Made by a program: the position numbers and the translations under genes. Below, piece by piece: positions 1 to 14,305 of a stretch of DNA of 64,000 bases (its first letter is position 1; each line of letters starts with the position of its first letter). The DNA is from Mesodorylaimus sp. YZB2_4. Lineage: Eukaryota; Nematoda; Enoplea; Dorylaimida; Dorylaimidae. A model generated the notes under the pieces. The model was not told the DNA's origin and did no database searches. It saw only the letters and a program-made list of their open reading frames with translations. Location of the stretch: positions 992,001 through 1,056,000 of the forward strand of contig JASANH010000626.1 of NCBI GenBank assembly GCA_030248295.1. The letters run 5' to 3'.

Positions 1-639
1 TTCCAAAAAGATTTTTGTCGATCATAATCAGTTTTCTGCACTGATCCCAGGCTGGACGATGATGAACTGCCACCAATAACCGTGGAAGCAAACTTGACTG
101 ATGGCTCGCGATGAGATGTTGGTGGCAGTGGAACCTTACTATCCGGCAATGCCAACGTCGCGTGAACTTCTACAACGACCAGAGTTTGGTGCGCCAGGCT
201 TACGTGCATGGAACATCTGCATACAAACTTGCTGATCGCCCAAGTTCTGAGAGCGTGCAATAGCATGCTTACTTTGCAGCAGGCGTTCGCATGAAATATC
301 GGTGTTCAAAAAGGCGTTACAATAAATGATGATTTCTGTGATCAGAATCAATTCACGGAGATCATGCTCTTCCTGATTTACTGATCGCAAAGCAGAGTCG
401 AAGCATCCTATCATATACGCTTCCAGGAGTAACCTCACACTGAAAAAGGCAATTCATACAAGGGGCCCAAGAAGGTAGGTAGTATCTCATGCTTACTTCG
501 ATTCTGCCAACGTAGCCAATGCAGCTCGAACAGTGAACACGTCCACGGCATCGCCCAGTAAATCGACTTGTGATACGGCTTTGACATAATCCAAATCTCG
601 AATGGCAGCAAGAATCGACTGCCTAGATTTTGAAGACAT
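1..639 (-). CDS. Unrecognised protein, 5' part of gene, cut by the left window edge
   Basis: I do not recognise the product. Three exons join in phase on the minus strand: 639-497 (ATG at 639), 439-273, and 169 running off the edge at 1. Donors read GTAAGC at both joins and the first acceptor follows a T-rich tract (cctttttcag). About 159 residues are visible. The first 100 look helical and rich in Leu and Ala, with a patch that could pack as a helical bundle. After LERLL-like helices, exon 3 turns into a Pro- and Ser-rich stretch with six consecutive serines. There is no signal peptide or membrane segment, so it is probably intracellular. It lies 418 bp downstream of the GRIP stop on the same strand. 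An in-frame stop follows the second donor if the intron is read through, which supports splicing there. The start codon is the first ATG giving this frame; an upstream exon cannot be excluded. Confidence 0.5.
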
Positions 640-1056
640 GTTTGCGACATTTGCTGCTTTCAGTGATTTGGGTGGGAACAAAGCTCGTTTGCATGGACAG
701 TAGCCATGGCAACTGCGCGTGTCTGGCTGATGCTTTTTGGCCTTGGTTGATCAACCGCGTATGTGCGTACATAAGCTGGACACAACTGTTGACAGCTACC
801 TTTCTATACACGATACATGTATAATATGGACAAGGCACAGCAGCAGGTATCTCGAAACGGTAATCAGAACCTAACAAATACGATGGTCTACTACTCTACG
901 TAAACCATACTAGCTCATTTTCGTGTCACTCACTTACAGACCTGTCATTGAACAAGCACATTGCGCACCTACAGTAACCCTTGGTAGCACAGTTTCCAGA
1001 CAAACTCTGTGGCTTTGTACGCTTTTGTTTCAATTCTACAAATAACGAGGCATAGG
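640..1056. other. Intergenic stretch between GRIP 3' end and the next minus-strand gene
   Basis: No coding exon is recognised. It must hold the 3' UTR of the GRIP gene and the promoter or 5' UTR of the gene starting at 639. No clear AATAAA on the minus strand or TATA element was found. Confidence 0.5.
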
Positions 1057-4000
1057 TTAGACTGTTGTTTGGCCAACTAGCGAGGCGGCTTCAGCTTCCT
1101 CTTCATCCTCTTCTTCTATCGAGTCCGTTGTGGCTCGGTAAGTAGCAGCCAAGACGGGATCTCTGCATATGACCAAATCTATATAATCTCCAGCGGCGGC
1201 CAGCATTGGCACGGCTAACATGCAGTCGAGATCCATTAAACTGCTCCCATTTACCTGAAACATGGAGCCGTTCAGCAGCTACAACCTCTGCAAAGCAGGT
1301 CTTCACTCACCTGCAGTATGCGATCCAGGGGCCTGATATTACTGGATAGATCAGCAGGACCACCAGTGCGGATTTTGTTGATGTAGACTCCTTTCTCCTG
1401 CACTCCGTCGGACACGGAGAATCCAAAGTCATTGTAAACTTTGTCTTTGGCCAGTTGCACTCGATAAATCTCCAGTGGCACTACGTTCGACTCACCCGCC
1501 CCGCTCCCAGGTGCCGCGGGGAAGAGCACTCGATTAGGAGCGGCAGTGGTCAAATCACCGAGTGACGTTGGATCGGGAGATTTGGGGCGGTCCGATGAGT
1601 GAGCGTGCAGACTGGAGGATGCCGTTGGAGCATTCGACGAGGCGCGCGAGGAGATGGGCGTGCTGATGAAAGGAATGTGCTCATATCCGCTCAAAATGGT
1701 CGATACGCTCAATGGTCTGGGAACTGAGCATATGGCCGATGGAGCAACCATGTGTCCGAAAGTACTGCTACTCGATAAGCCCGCACCTGGCGCCAGGATA
1801 GAAGCAGCCAAGGCCACGGCGTCTCTGGACAGCGAAGTGGACGCCTCGCTGTTGGCCAACGTCATGATCGGTCTGGCATCCTGCACCATTGACAAATAGG
1901 ATGTGGAAACGAGACGACTGGATCCGGAGTACTGTGGTCTCAACAAAGTACTCGCGACTGGGAACGGAGGCGTCAAATGCGGTTTGGGCGGTGGCTTGGG
2001 AGGTAATGATGGCAAGGCACTGTCGGGCGTGTGACTGGTGCCTGCGGCGGAGGCTGCAGCACAAGACATGGCCACACTTTGTTCCACTTTTTTTAACATT
2101 TCCGCCTCGCCCACCGACTCCAGTGCTTCGAGGACGCGAACCCTGAAAAGCCTTTGCATTTCCAGACGAAATCACTAAGCAGGACAGACTAACCATTCTT
2201 CGTTGGACTGGTTGTTGGACGAGTGATGAGAGCAAGGGCATCCTTCTCCCGCAACCGCAGCCAACTGGGCGTAATGCTCGTCGTCAGTGGCCGCGTTGCT
2301 CACGCTGCTGCTTCCGGCATCGCTTTGACGCGAACCTTGACTGGCAGCTCCTCCGCTAGATGCAACTTTGATGGCATTCAGCGTTCGCTGCAGTTGCGCT
2401 GACAATTCTTCCGCTGACAAACCTAAGGCACGATAGGCAGCTGTGTGGCGTGATTGATGAACGAGAATCTACACGATCCCAGCCTAAACGCGTGATTACA
2501 AGAGACAGCTAGCTCGCATGCTTGAAGTGCCTCAAGGGCTGAAAATCGGGAGGAGATTTTTTGAAGGATGTCAGAGACTGCATATTCCCTCCCTAAGTTT
2601 GGAAATGCTTTTTGTCTTTGTTTTAATCACCAATCTGGTCTGCTCTTCTACCCCGCCCTGCTGTATACGCACCATAGAGTCCCACATCCGAGTGTGCTGC
2701 TCCTGACAAGCTGGACGATTTCGAATTCTGCGAAGTTCGATTCGAAGCAGTGGCTGAGGGTTGCTGACTTTCTATCAAGGGAGTGTCTTCCAATGACTCC
2801 ACAGCACTGTCGATACTTTGCACCGGCGTGCCTAACTTATCTGCTGTAGCCTGAAAACGAAAACGACAAATCTTTAGTTGAACACAAAGTTGAAATTTGA
2901 GTTTGATGTTAAATTTTGAAAAAGGCTCTATCGTCTTTAGCTCGATAGAAAAATGGGCCGATGAGAGTTGGTCTTGCCTAGCTTTTCATTAGCAGAAGGT
3001 TAGTCAAAAAAGACCGAGTCATCAATCACACAATTCCGCGTATTTCTTCTAAATTTCCTCAAGTCACGACTGGCGAAAGTAAAGAATTATTCCCTCCTTC
3101 GAACTAATACGAAGCTAAAGGAGACCAAAAAGCGAGGAGTCCGCCCTCATGCATAAACTAACTAGTATTTGATAAATCACAGAGCGAATGCGAGAGGAGG
3201 CACGAAAAAAGAAATTTGAAAAGAGAAAACAAATGGCGATTGATTTTGATCGATAAGGCAGTCACAGACAAACTGCGAACAATTCATGTAAATTCACTCG
3301 AGACTGATCCAAAAAAAGTAAACTTAAGAAGGCTGCTGAATATCTTACCCTTTCATTGAAATGTTCATGGCGGTCCGAGCCGACTGTTTGCAATAAGGGA
3401 GGCCCGTAAGCGCTGGAGGCTGTGACGTGATGCAGAGACAAGCCGGGTCTGGAGGCTGAGGAATGATCGCCCAGAGAAGACACTGTTCGAGCAACTTTCA
3501 AACTGACTGAGTCGCCGGCTTGATGAAGAACTTGCAAAGCTTCGGATACCCGTTTCCCGTGCAAGGATTGGCCATTGATGGCCAGGATACGATCGCCCAC
3601 TCGGACTGCACCGATCCTGCAAACAGAATTCGCGAGTTCAAATAACACTTTCTTCCAAGACACCAGCCCAACTTACTTGTCAGCTAATCCACCTGGAGCC
3701 AACTGCGATATAAATATGGGATCAAATCTATCATCGGTTCCAGCTATGGTCAATCCTAAAGGTCCATTTTTTCTGTTTAATTCAACCGTGTAGACAATTG
3801 TTTGTTGACCCGTCAAGGCGTTAGTTGCAGCGATGCTCTCCAACTCGTCATTTCCTGAATTCTTTTTCACCCTTAGCTTCACTGTGTCCGGCGATCGTTG
3901 TAGTAACCGGGAAGCCTCTTCTACTGTACACGTATCCAGGGGTATGTTGTCTATTGCCAAGATCTGATCACCTACTTGTATCGCACCGCATCTAAAAAGT

Positions 4001-4768
4001 GTAAATACTCTTCAAAAGTGCTTGATCTTCTCACAAACGGAACGCACCTGTGAGCAACGCTGCCAGTTCTGACATCATTCACAATAACCGGGTCTCCCTT
4101 TTGTGTTGAAGCTGTATTAACGATACCAATGCCAAGGTTCTGGCCTTTCTTGGCCAGCTTGATCGTAAAGACGCCATTGCTGGGCAAAGCGGCATCTGTA
4201 AATAAATGAGTCAGTATGAGGTCCATACTGACGGACGAGCCTCCTACAGCCACGGGGGATGCTTACCTATCACATCGAATTCTATTGTCAGCGTCAACGG
4301 GCCAGTAGCGTGCCTGACAATGTAATTGGCTTCCTCAGCAGTACCATTTGATGTGCACCAGTCGTTGATGACCAGCACGCGATCACCCACATGCAGAATT
4401 CCACACCTGGAATAGGCAGAAGGGAAATACAGGTCAGTACCCACTTCGCCTAAGGATTATTGGCCTTGATGAAATAGACGGCACTGACATCCTCGTCAAG
4501 CACAAGTTAAAGGCTGTTTATGTATTTGTACAGTACAGCCATTATGGTCGGATAGACAACTTGGTAGCCACTTACTTGTCGGCAGGACTACCCTTCTCGA
4601 TGTACGTAACGCAGAGAGGGGCTCTCGATTGATTCTCTGATAGAGCAGGACTCCTTTGCAAGATCAGGCCGTAACCACCGCGTGCCCAGCAATTCAGCAC
4701 CACTTCCATCACATCGCTGTGGCATACTTGAATGCATGGTGTCGATGTGACAGACGCTGTCAATGAAC
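1057..4768 (-). CDS. GRIP: GRIP-type multi-PDZ scaffold, PDZ4 to PDZ7 and C-terminus
   Basis: Glutamate-receptor-interacting-protein orthologue, a scaffold that clusters membrane receptors through PDZ domains. Nine exons keep phase: 4768-4576, 4406-4267, 4195-4048, 3991-3677, 3616-3349, 2850-2673, 2422-2194, 2142-1311, 1254-1057. The first two encode PDZ4 (EVVLNCW, then GDRVLVIND), the next pair PDZ5 (NLGIGI, SVAHRCGAIQVGDQ), the next PDZ6 (PLGLTI, GGLADKIGAVRVGDRI), and the last two PDZ7 (DFGFSVSDG, VNGSSLMDLDC). Domain order, spacing and the loop sequences match vertebrate GRIP1/2 closely. A Ser/Thr/Ala-rich linker of about 400 residues separates PDZ6 and PDZ7. About 833 residues are covered. 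PDZ1-3 are not visible: the 5' end at 4768 is a splice acceptor, so upstream exons must exist beyond it, or a short 4-PDZ form starts nearby. The tail ends QTTV, itself a class I PDZ ligand shape. Confidence 0.92.
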
Positions 4769-7700
4769 CTACAATGCGCACAATATGAGTACGTGAATGA
4801 GCTAACGCGCAGTGTGGGTGGTGGGTGATATGGCCTGCGTCAAATTGCGCTGGTGCCCGTAATCGCTTCTCGTTTCCACCAAATCTGAGCACTGCTCTCT
4901 TGTACCTTGCAGCCAATGGCACTTGGTCACCTGCTAAATGTGCCCGCTTGTTTACTCGTGCTATTGGGCCGAAGTGGTTTTGCCCGGGGCCATGTTGCAT
5001 CGTGGACTAAATTCACGGCGAAAGTATGTGCATGGAACAGTAATGTATGGAGAGAAGTCTAGTCACTCAAGAATCGTGCTAAATGATTTAAAAAGTTAGA
5101 ATAACTGGCGGGCCGCCCTCAACGCGCCCTGTTCAACAAAAGCATTTCGGAATGCGGAAAACTAGGAATTTGCATAAGAGCCAAACCCCAGGCCTAGATT
5201 TCAAGATTTTCAAGAAAGATGTCGAAGGAAATATGAGTGAAAACCAAAGCCTTCTTTCCGCTGTCATGCACGAGTCAAATTTCAAAATGCCAAATGGCCC
5301 CGGCTTGATCATAACACACGTCGTCCGGGCTGGCTAACGAATTCCGGCCAACTGCTAATCATTTACACGTCGTCTACGGGCTTACATCTTGAGAGTAAAA
5401 GTGACATTCTTGTGTCGCCCGGCGCCTACGTAATCGAGGTCTAGTGAATGAAAGGCAAACACGTGAATTATGTAAAATGTCCTAACTAATGCTGGCACAA
5501 TCGTCGCCTAATTTCTCGACTCAATTCGTCACATGATCCGAGAAAGAAGTCGAAGGCAAGTGAATGCGCGTATTCGAATGATACGATGGCTTATTGGACT
5601 CTCGACAATCTGTTTTTAAAATGATTTACCTCGTCGTACACTTCTTCCGCTCAAACTTGAATGAGGACTAAAGCAGTAACTAGCAGAGTAAACGAACATA
5701 AAAAGAAAGAAATTTGGAATATTTGAGGAATAAGTGGGCACAGATGGACAGTGTGAAGCCTGGCACTGAGATGTAGGTTTGTTTATAAAAAACGAGGACA
5801 AAACCAGTTCGAATCGTCGTAACAACCCTACGACAACATAGTTTCAGACAAGACTGATCGTGAGCAGTCCATCATATTCACCGTCGTTCGAGCTGATCGG
5901 ACTGATAAGATGACATATCTGATAAGAGTCAAAGCTTGCTGGGGATCAGCTACGAAACCTTGAGACAATAAGGCAAGTGTAGCGTTTCGAGGAGCAGGTC
6001 ATGGATTAAAGACCTGAAGGGGAGATGGGTGGGTAAATCTGCTCATCGTAAGTGTAGCATCAAGGGATTTTAGTATGACTCAGTGAAACAGACTTCTTCG
6101 CCGTCGCGGGAATTCGACCTAAAAACCCACTTCAACGTCAACATCCTTCTAAAAGAAACATTTCAAGGAAGGTAGTGTTCGAATTTCCTACTGTAAATTC
6201 AGTTTCAGGGGCAGCTCGTTCTTCGAGAACTGATTGTGAGTGGATCATGGTGTGATAAGGCGAATAACACCAAACTTACTGACAGTGGCCACGCCCGAGA
6301 TGCCAGTATATTGAAAGCATAACTTGAACATGCGCACTAAACTCCGAGTCGCCAGCAGATCGCTAGCGAATATCGATAAGTCCTAATAATAAAGTCAATC
6401 ACAAGGCGAAATAGTATTTCGATAAGCAGCGACAGCTAGCCAATTGTGAGTCACCAATTGGTCATCAGTCTCCAAGTTACGATGGTCAGTGCCAGTGAAC
6501 CGACGCCCGCTAATTTCCACGAATAAGATGACCAGGGTCCATTGGTGGCTCAAACGAAGCTTCTGCGGCTGGTAATTCTGTCGCCGCCTTAATGCTTCCT
6601 CCGAACGTCCACTTTTGGAGACCACCGTTCCTGCGAGCACTTATGTAAAAACAGAATAACAATTTATGAGTGACTAAAATTTAGTGGCGACTATGAAAGG
6701 ATGAAAAATTTCGTTTCTGAATTACGATCGAAAACTTCCAGTTTACCCGTGGTCTGCTTGCGAAAGAGCCGAGGCGAAGTGCCGTAATGTTGGATGCAAG
6801 CTAAGGAAGAATGCGGGTTCGAAGACGATGGCCGACCGAGCGGCGTTTTCGTGTCAAACTGGCGAGTGCCGTCGTTGGCCTCGTTCCTCCTGTGCGTTCA
6901 TTGTTCGTTGTTGTGTTACGCTAGAAGGTGGAGGTATGCGGAGACGGTGCCTCGAAGCTTCAACTCGGCCCCTCGAGTCTCGAAGAGCGAACGAACGAGA
7001 AAATGCCCGATAACGCGCAAACGGCCATCGTTCATTAGAAGCAACGAAGACGACTCATTTGACTCTATGAATTTCATAGACGAAATACGCGCCTGTCGCT
7101 AAACGGTCACCAAACGACCCAAACCTTCCGAACCATTACCTGTACTCCAACTAGAAACAAGAAGCCGAACTAGATGAGCAATGCAAAAAAGCATTCTCGA
7201 GCCAGCACGAGTAAACCTATACCGTGTCGGCCGCGTCTTCCGGTCTCCGTCGGACATGATCTTCTCGAAAAACATCCTGTCTAATGAGCAAGCGAGTATC
7301 CTCTTTATTTCGTTCTCTTGCATGGGGTCACACTTTATGGCTGGTTCTGGAGATAAGATTTTGGAGTCGGGTATTGAACTGCTTGGGCGACCATGCCCAT
7401 TTCGTATGATGATTGGCCCTCAAAGACTCACACCCCATGAAAAGCTGCACTTTGAACCAAGAGACAAAATCAGTGGAGTATGAGTATAACCCGAAGTCCC
7501 TATGACACAAAAGGAACGCCACTTAGCCTCTGAGTTTGTTTTTTCAAGGGGCTTTTTATCAGTCAGTAAAGCAGATAAAATTATGGCTTCCGAACTTTTA
7601 AGTTACCCTGCCTGGTCGTTATTGACGTCAGCGCAAGAAAAGGACTCTTTTCCGCTCGCCGCACTTTAATTTATGGTAAAGTGCAAAAATGCTTCGAACA

Positions 7701-9229
7701 ACACAAATGCTGCACCTTTTCGAAGGTGCGCTTGCTGCGGATGCAAAAGTCTTGCGCTAATTGTGCGAAAATTCTTCGGCAACTCGTCAACAGTCGAAGG
7801 AAGCCAACTTTCTGGTCAAATGACATCATCATCCGAGAGACGCATTGTCTTACTAATGCGCTCATCAGCGGCCTCATAAATCTTCCAGTATGGGTGCATT
7901 GCCGCGTACATCACACAAATTGTACTCGCGCCTATTTGACGAAAGGTAATAGCCAACTTGGACCAGCCTGTTTCAGCATAGCACAGAGTTGCCGTATATT
8001 ATGCCACAACTGTGAACGTGTTTTCCCGGCTTTATTACTTTGGCCCCGCCCCATCTATCATTCATAACATTCGCTGTCAGTGTGCGTTGTTGTGTCAATG
8101 GATGTGCTGAAGGCAACGATGAAACTGCTGCACTTGCTCAAGTCCTAACTGGACATTCCAACAGGATCAGAGCAGGCGAGCCTGTTTAAGTTGCCTCAGT
8201 AGCTGACCTATTTTCTGCTGCTGACGTGAGCTTGAGTATAGTGAGGTTGGCAAAATCAGCTACATAAAAGACAAAGTTCAATCCGAGGAGATTCGGTCAT
8301 ACCCTCAAAGGATATACAAAGATGAGAAGGAAAAAGTGATCGACGAGCCAGAAGTGCAGTAGGTTCAGTTCAATAGAAAGAGTACTAATTTAGTTTCCGC
8401 TCTGCACCCATTTGGTGCGACGACTTCTCCTGTGGGGTGCCTATGTGCTGCGGCAGTATCATGTCCATGAACTAACAGCAAGTCCATGGACGTGATTATG
8501 ATGATGTTTGAAATGGAGAAGAGAATAAAGAGAGAAAACAAGTGTCAGTGAATTCCATGTTTTGCAAGGGTGTCCCGCTAAATATGAGAATAAAATCTTC
8601 AGTTATGTGATGGAAAAATGTGTTGTCATTTATTTCCTTCTCAAATAGTCTTCCTACCTTCGACGCATTTGAAATTATAATTTCTTCGGGTATTTGAGCA
8701 TTTACGATAAATGTATCATGACGATGCTAAGCCTTTATCACTTCGGTCTGTGGATTGGAAACCAATGCTGCTTGGCTCGAACTGTGACACTGTTGAGTTT
8801 CTTCTAGCGGGTGCAATATTTCTTATCCCTGACGTAGCTCTGGTCCTGTTCATGCACCATACTTTATTGGACACATCGTGCCTCACGATAATTTTTGCAC
8901 TGCTCTTTGCTAATGCACCTGCCATTCACACAATCAGACATCGAATCATGTCAGCTGTAACATCTCAAACAATCTGGCACGACCAGTGGCTCTGGTCGCG
9001 GACTGGCTGATATATTACATATTTATAAAATAAAACCTTATTTGACCTGCACTCGGCGTCAATTCAAAAACTAACGCGCTCTCCATTTTCCTTTCATGTG
9101 CAGTCTAAAGTACCCCAATTGCAGTGTCATTCTTTACGCTGCGCATGAGCATGACCTTACGAGTAGCAGTAACATAACCGTTCGGGCACTCGATTCCACC
9201 TAAATTGTCATCGACTGTTGGCTCCTGCT
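4769..9229. other. Long stretch with no recognised gene
   Basis: I see no conserved domain on either strand. Open frames of 60-130 codons occur (for example 6794-7102 plus, 7681-8067 plus, 4769-5000 minus) but none matches a family or has a convincing splice structure. GRIP PDZ1-3 exons would be expected upstream on the minus strand, yet no PDZ carboxylate-binding loop was found there. It may be a long intron or the GRIP promoter region. Confidence 0.4.
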
Positions 9230-10077
9230 ATGGCTCCGATACTAATAACGGCCATTGAGGGTGGCTCAACGCAGATCTCGCCATCGCCCATCGTCATCAC
9301 CACAACGATCTCATTAGCCTTCTTTGCAACTGCTTTTACGGCACTACTTATGTGTTTCTGCTGTAAAGCAAAGAGGGGTCGTGCAAAAGGCCAATTAAAG
9401 GAGAAAGGCATCTCGACCGTCTCGAGCTCGTCAGCCAGTGGGAAAGACAGCAAGAAGGGACAAACGGGGTTGCATAAGTGAGTAAAGTGATATTTCGTCA
9501 AATATACCATTATTGTGTTTTCCGTTAGCCGTAAAATCGTGATACAGAAAGTATCTGATAGAAAAAAATCGCCAAACGCAAAATCGGAAACCGGAAAAAG
9601 GTAAGAAAAAGGCAACCTTGTCTGATCTTGAGTAAAGCATATGCTCATCTTATTAGCACTAAATCGTCGCAAGTTGACAATGACGATGTCTACTTGAAGA
9701 TTGGCCCATATATAAAGGAGAAATTGAATCCGAGCAATCGGAATGCACCCGTCGTGCCTCCTTTATTGCTGATGAAGTCATCAAAGCCAGCCGACGAAAC
9801 TCCAGCTCCGCATGTGTACGACGAATTGTCGGGAGGATTTTCGACCTCTTTGCAAGCCTTTTCTGCTATTCAATCGTCGGCTATCGACTCTTACTCAGTC
9901 AAGACGAGCACGTCGTCATCAAACCGTAGACTTTCAAAGAAAGTCAGCGCACGTGCGTCCAATTCAAAGATTCCGATGGCCAATACAGGGGCGAGCAACG
10001 AAAACATGGTCTCGAAGCCAACAAAAGGTGGGAAGGAGAGCAAACCAAATCCACGTGGGGCGACACTAGTTCAGTGA
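9230..10077 (+). CDS. Small single-pass membrane protein with long Ser-rich cytoplasmic tail, unknown
   Basis: Three exons join in phase: 9230-9477, 9529-9600 and 9633-10077, giving 254 residues. Introns are only 51 and 32 bp; the second is unusually short, so exon 2 and 3 might be joined differently. The N-terminus of about 20 residues is followed by a hydrophobic segment (ITTTISLAFFATAFTALL) ending in CFCCKAKRG, a Cys-rich membrane edge with basic residues that suggests palmitoylation and a cytoplasmic C-terminus. The remaining 200 residues are polar, rich in Ser and Lys, with two tyrosine motifs (VYLKI and VYDEL) that could be phosphorylation or sorting signals. The frame upstream of ATG 9230 is open for four codons but starts with TTG, so 9230 is taken as start. 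No family was recognised; the role is unknown. Confidence 0.55.
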
Positions 10078-10293
10078 TCTGTGATGCGTGGTGTTCTGCA
10101 GTGAGTGCTTGTGATTTTTGATGTTCCCATTTCGGACAGCATACTGTATGTTGGATATCCGCAAATATTAACCCAGCATAGAGCAGGTTCTTTTAGAATC
10201 TTGGCTGCTTGTCGTCCTTCTCCAGCATGCTTTTCATGGATCGAATACCCACTAGTGCAGAAAGCAGCTAGCGTTACCTGAAATACCGTTCAG

Positions 10294-10556
10294 GTGCTAC
10301 TGTTGCAACCCACATCCCTTGATGAGGGTTCCTTCTCCGTTCGGTGCAGACCGCCCGGCGACACGTGTGTCTCGTGCACGAAGTGTCCTTCCATAGGCCT
10401 CTTTGATGAGCAGAGCGAGCCCAGATATAACCGGTTCGATCTGGTTATGTTCCGCGCCCGGATCGGTCCTCTGACCGGCCCGCCTGACTGCTCGTCAGTC
10501 ATCATCTACTCGTCGATCCGTGCGGTTGGGTCTATTCCCCCAGCTGCCCTTCCCTC
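10294..10556 (+). CDS. Possible orphan coding exon, Cys-rich start
   Basis: A stretch bounded by an acceptor (ccgttcag) and a strong donor (GTAAGT at 10557) is open throughout. It encodes about 87 residues with a small cysteine cluster (CVSCTKC) followed by a chain with alternating hydrophobic residues. I could not find a partner exon in phase on either side, so the parent gene is unknown. It could be chance; GC at third positions is higher than in the flanks, which favours coding. Confidence 0.3.
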
Positions 10557-11420
10557 GTAAGTGCTCTTCACTTGGTTGGTTGTACTAGCGTAGAGGTGTC
10601 CGCCTGTCGGCCTAATAAAGGTGTATCTCTATTAGTGTCCGTTTCAGTAGGGACCGCGCAGGGTAGATTCGAACCTTAGTACGCGTGTAGGTATCCCGAT
10701 CCATACACGGGGAGGATACTACACTGTGTTCTCATTTGTGGTACGCGCCTGCCGCGCTAGGTGTCTCTTCTATCACCCCTCCTAACGCTAGCCCGAAGGA
10801 GGTTCTCGATTTGCACATCCATGGGGCTGGGTGCGTTGCTGGAGCATTTTTGTTATTTAAGCGGGTCTAAGTCAGATCGTGTCTAATAATCGTCTGATTA
10901 GTTCGATCCAACCACACACTGTCACAGCTTGAAGGACCTGTGAAGTTTCGCAGAATGTCTTATGCACTCTCGTCTTGGCACGCTCATTTTTAAAACGTTG
11001 GTCGAATTACCAGTGGGAACTTCACTCACTCTAGCTGTACCCATCACTCGCGTTTATAATCACCCTGAAGTGCGCTGCCGCTTTTGTGATGGGGCAAACA
11101 TAAAAAAATACCTTGGCCAACTGTTGTTCCCGCATGCATTCTTCTGTGGTACCACAGGGGGTTTGAAATCAGGTAGTCTAAAAATATACTTTGGCAGGCA
11201 GGGCATATAGCAAAGCGAATGGCTCCAAAGGTGGTTCGTGTCGTCAATAGATCGGTCATATCTCATACATCCAGGTGCACAAAGCATTTCGACTGGCTGT
11301 CATAACATGGTGGATGGTACACGATACAAAACTCAATCTAAACACACATTTCTGCCCCTGTCAGTATTTGTACTTTCATCACGTCGTCGAGCAATTTACG
11401 AGTCGAGTTTATTTTACGAA
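10557..11420. other. Intergenic region before the PAN-trypsin gene
   Basis: No gene is supported here. A tRNA-like B box (ggttcgaatct, minus strand near 10670) occurs, but no cloverleaf could be folded around it. Confidence 0.4.
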
Positions 11421-12971
<1,551 letters not shown>

Positions 12972-13010
12972 AGTCATAAGGATGATTCAGCGAGTTCTGA
13001 AATCACACGC

Positions 13011-13016
13011 AATAAA
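13011..13016 (+). terminator. Poly(A) signal of the PAN-trypsin gene
   Basis: An AATAAA hexamer lies 39 bp after the stop codon, in the normal place for cleavage and polyadenylation of the protease transcript. Confidence 0.6.
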
Positions 13017-13627
13017 GCTATTTGACAAGTTCTCGCATTTCCTATCTTTGCTATCAATCTTACGAACTAACGATACGATCCAAGTACTGGTACCTACAAA
13101 GCTGAGCAAGAATCGTGCAAAGACCTAAGATTTTACAGCCTTAAAATTTCTTTAAAAGGTTTCAGACTACTTTTTTTAATCTTACAATCAGCAAGAACAT
13201 TTGTCTCTCTTCGTAATAAAGATAGACAAGGAAAGTTAGCAAATGCACAACTTTTTTACTACATACACGAGAAATCTAAAAATATGGAGGAGCAGATGAT
13301 GTAATCACAGCCCGCCTGACAATCGAATCACAAAGCTGGAAAACAGAAACAAGTTTTCACAGGATTCGGACTCACGTCCAAATTCTTCAGTGTTCCATTC
13401 CTCTTGGCCTCAACCCAATTCTATTGGAGAGCCAATGAGCTTTTTAAAAAATCAGTATCACTTTGTTCTTCTTCGTGCAAACATTCGTGCCGAATCGACC
13501 ACTTGGATCGTGAAATGTACTCAGACCCAATTAGCCTATGACACCATACTTTTCTCTCTCCCCGATAAATAATTACATGCGTGAGAGACTAGACAAAAGA
13601 AGCTGATGAATGGAGATTCTTACCAAG

Positions 13628-13650
13628 GTATAAGACCTCGCGTCTTATAC
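13628..13650. repeat. Perfect 9-bp inverted repeat (hairpin)
   Basis: Arms GTATAAGAC and GTCTTATAC are separated by five bases. It is a perfect small hairpin with no attached gene; function unknown. Confidence 0.5.
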
Positions 13651-13918
13651 TCAGGTTTATTACTCAACGGCACCGAGCACGCACAGGCGTAACGCTGATT
13701 AGTATCAAGGCACCAACCCAACAGGGCAATGATGCACTGGCACAAAACAAACAAACAAGACAAAGAAGACAGGTTCCACACGAACTAATCATTAGATGCT
13801 GTCAGACAGGCCTAAGTCCTAGCGAGGTTGATCTCATTTGCATAATAGACGAGTCCATTCCCCCTTGCAAAGGTGCGTTTTAATCCAACGATCTTGGAAA
13901 TATTTTGTTTACGATCAA

Positions 13919-13977
13919 CGACTAGAAGCGAAGCTACAATGGCTACAAAGCAGGCATTGCAGCTTCGCTTCTAGTCG
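13919..13977. repeat. Perfect 17-bp inverted repeat with 25-bp loop
   Basis: Arms CGACTAGAAGCGAAGCT (13919-13935) and its exact reverse complement (13961-13977) flank a short spacer. This is longer than chance would give and may be the remnant of a small hairpin element. Confidence 0.6.
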
Positions 13978-14305
13978 CAGGGATTTTATTGCCTGTTCTT
14001 TTCAATCATGGTTGGACCCAGCTGATGACAGTGATTCGAGCACGATCACTCCTCAACACAAAGAGTTCATGTTTTACTTTGGACTTCCGCACAACAAAGA
14101 CCAAATGAAAGCGCACACCTAATCGTAAAGATATACGCGCATCATGACAGTGGGGCATCATTTCTTTCTCCTTCATTCTTCTGCGCACGACCTCTTTTAA
14201 GCGTATTCAAGTCTTCGCCGTCAGGAAATATGCCTTTGACTTCTAAGCGGCAGTCGCATCCATTGCCCCCAAAAAAGAAACGGTATTAGAGCGGGTCAGG
14301 CTCTA

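Noticed and set aside
5152..5337. Plus-strand frame ending NGPGLIITHVVRAG that recalls a PDZ loop
   Set aside because: It is on the opposite strand to GRIP, stops at once, and lacks the rest of the fold.
10655..10740. tRNA gene on the minus strand suggested by a B-box-like GGTTCGAATCT
   Set aside because: No paired acceptor stem or D arm could be folded at the right distance; the T stem is also weak.
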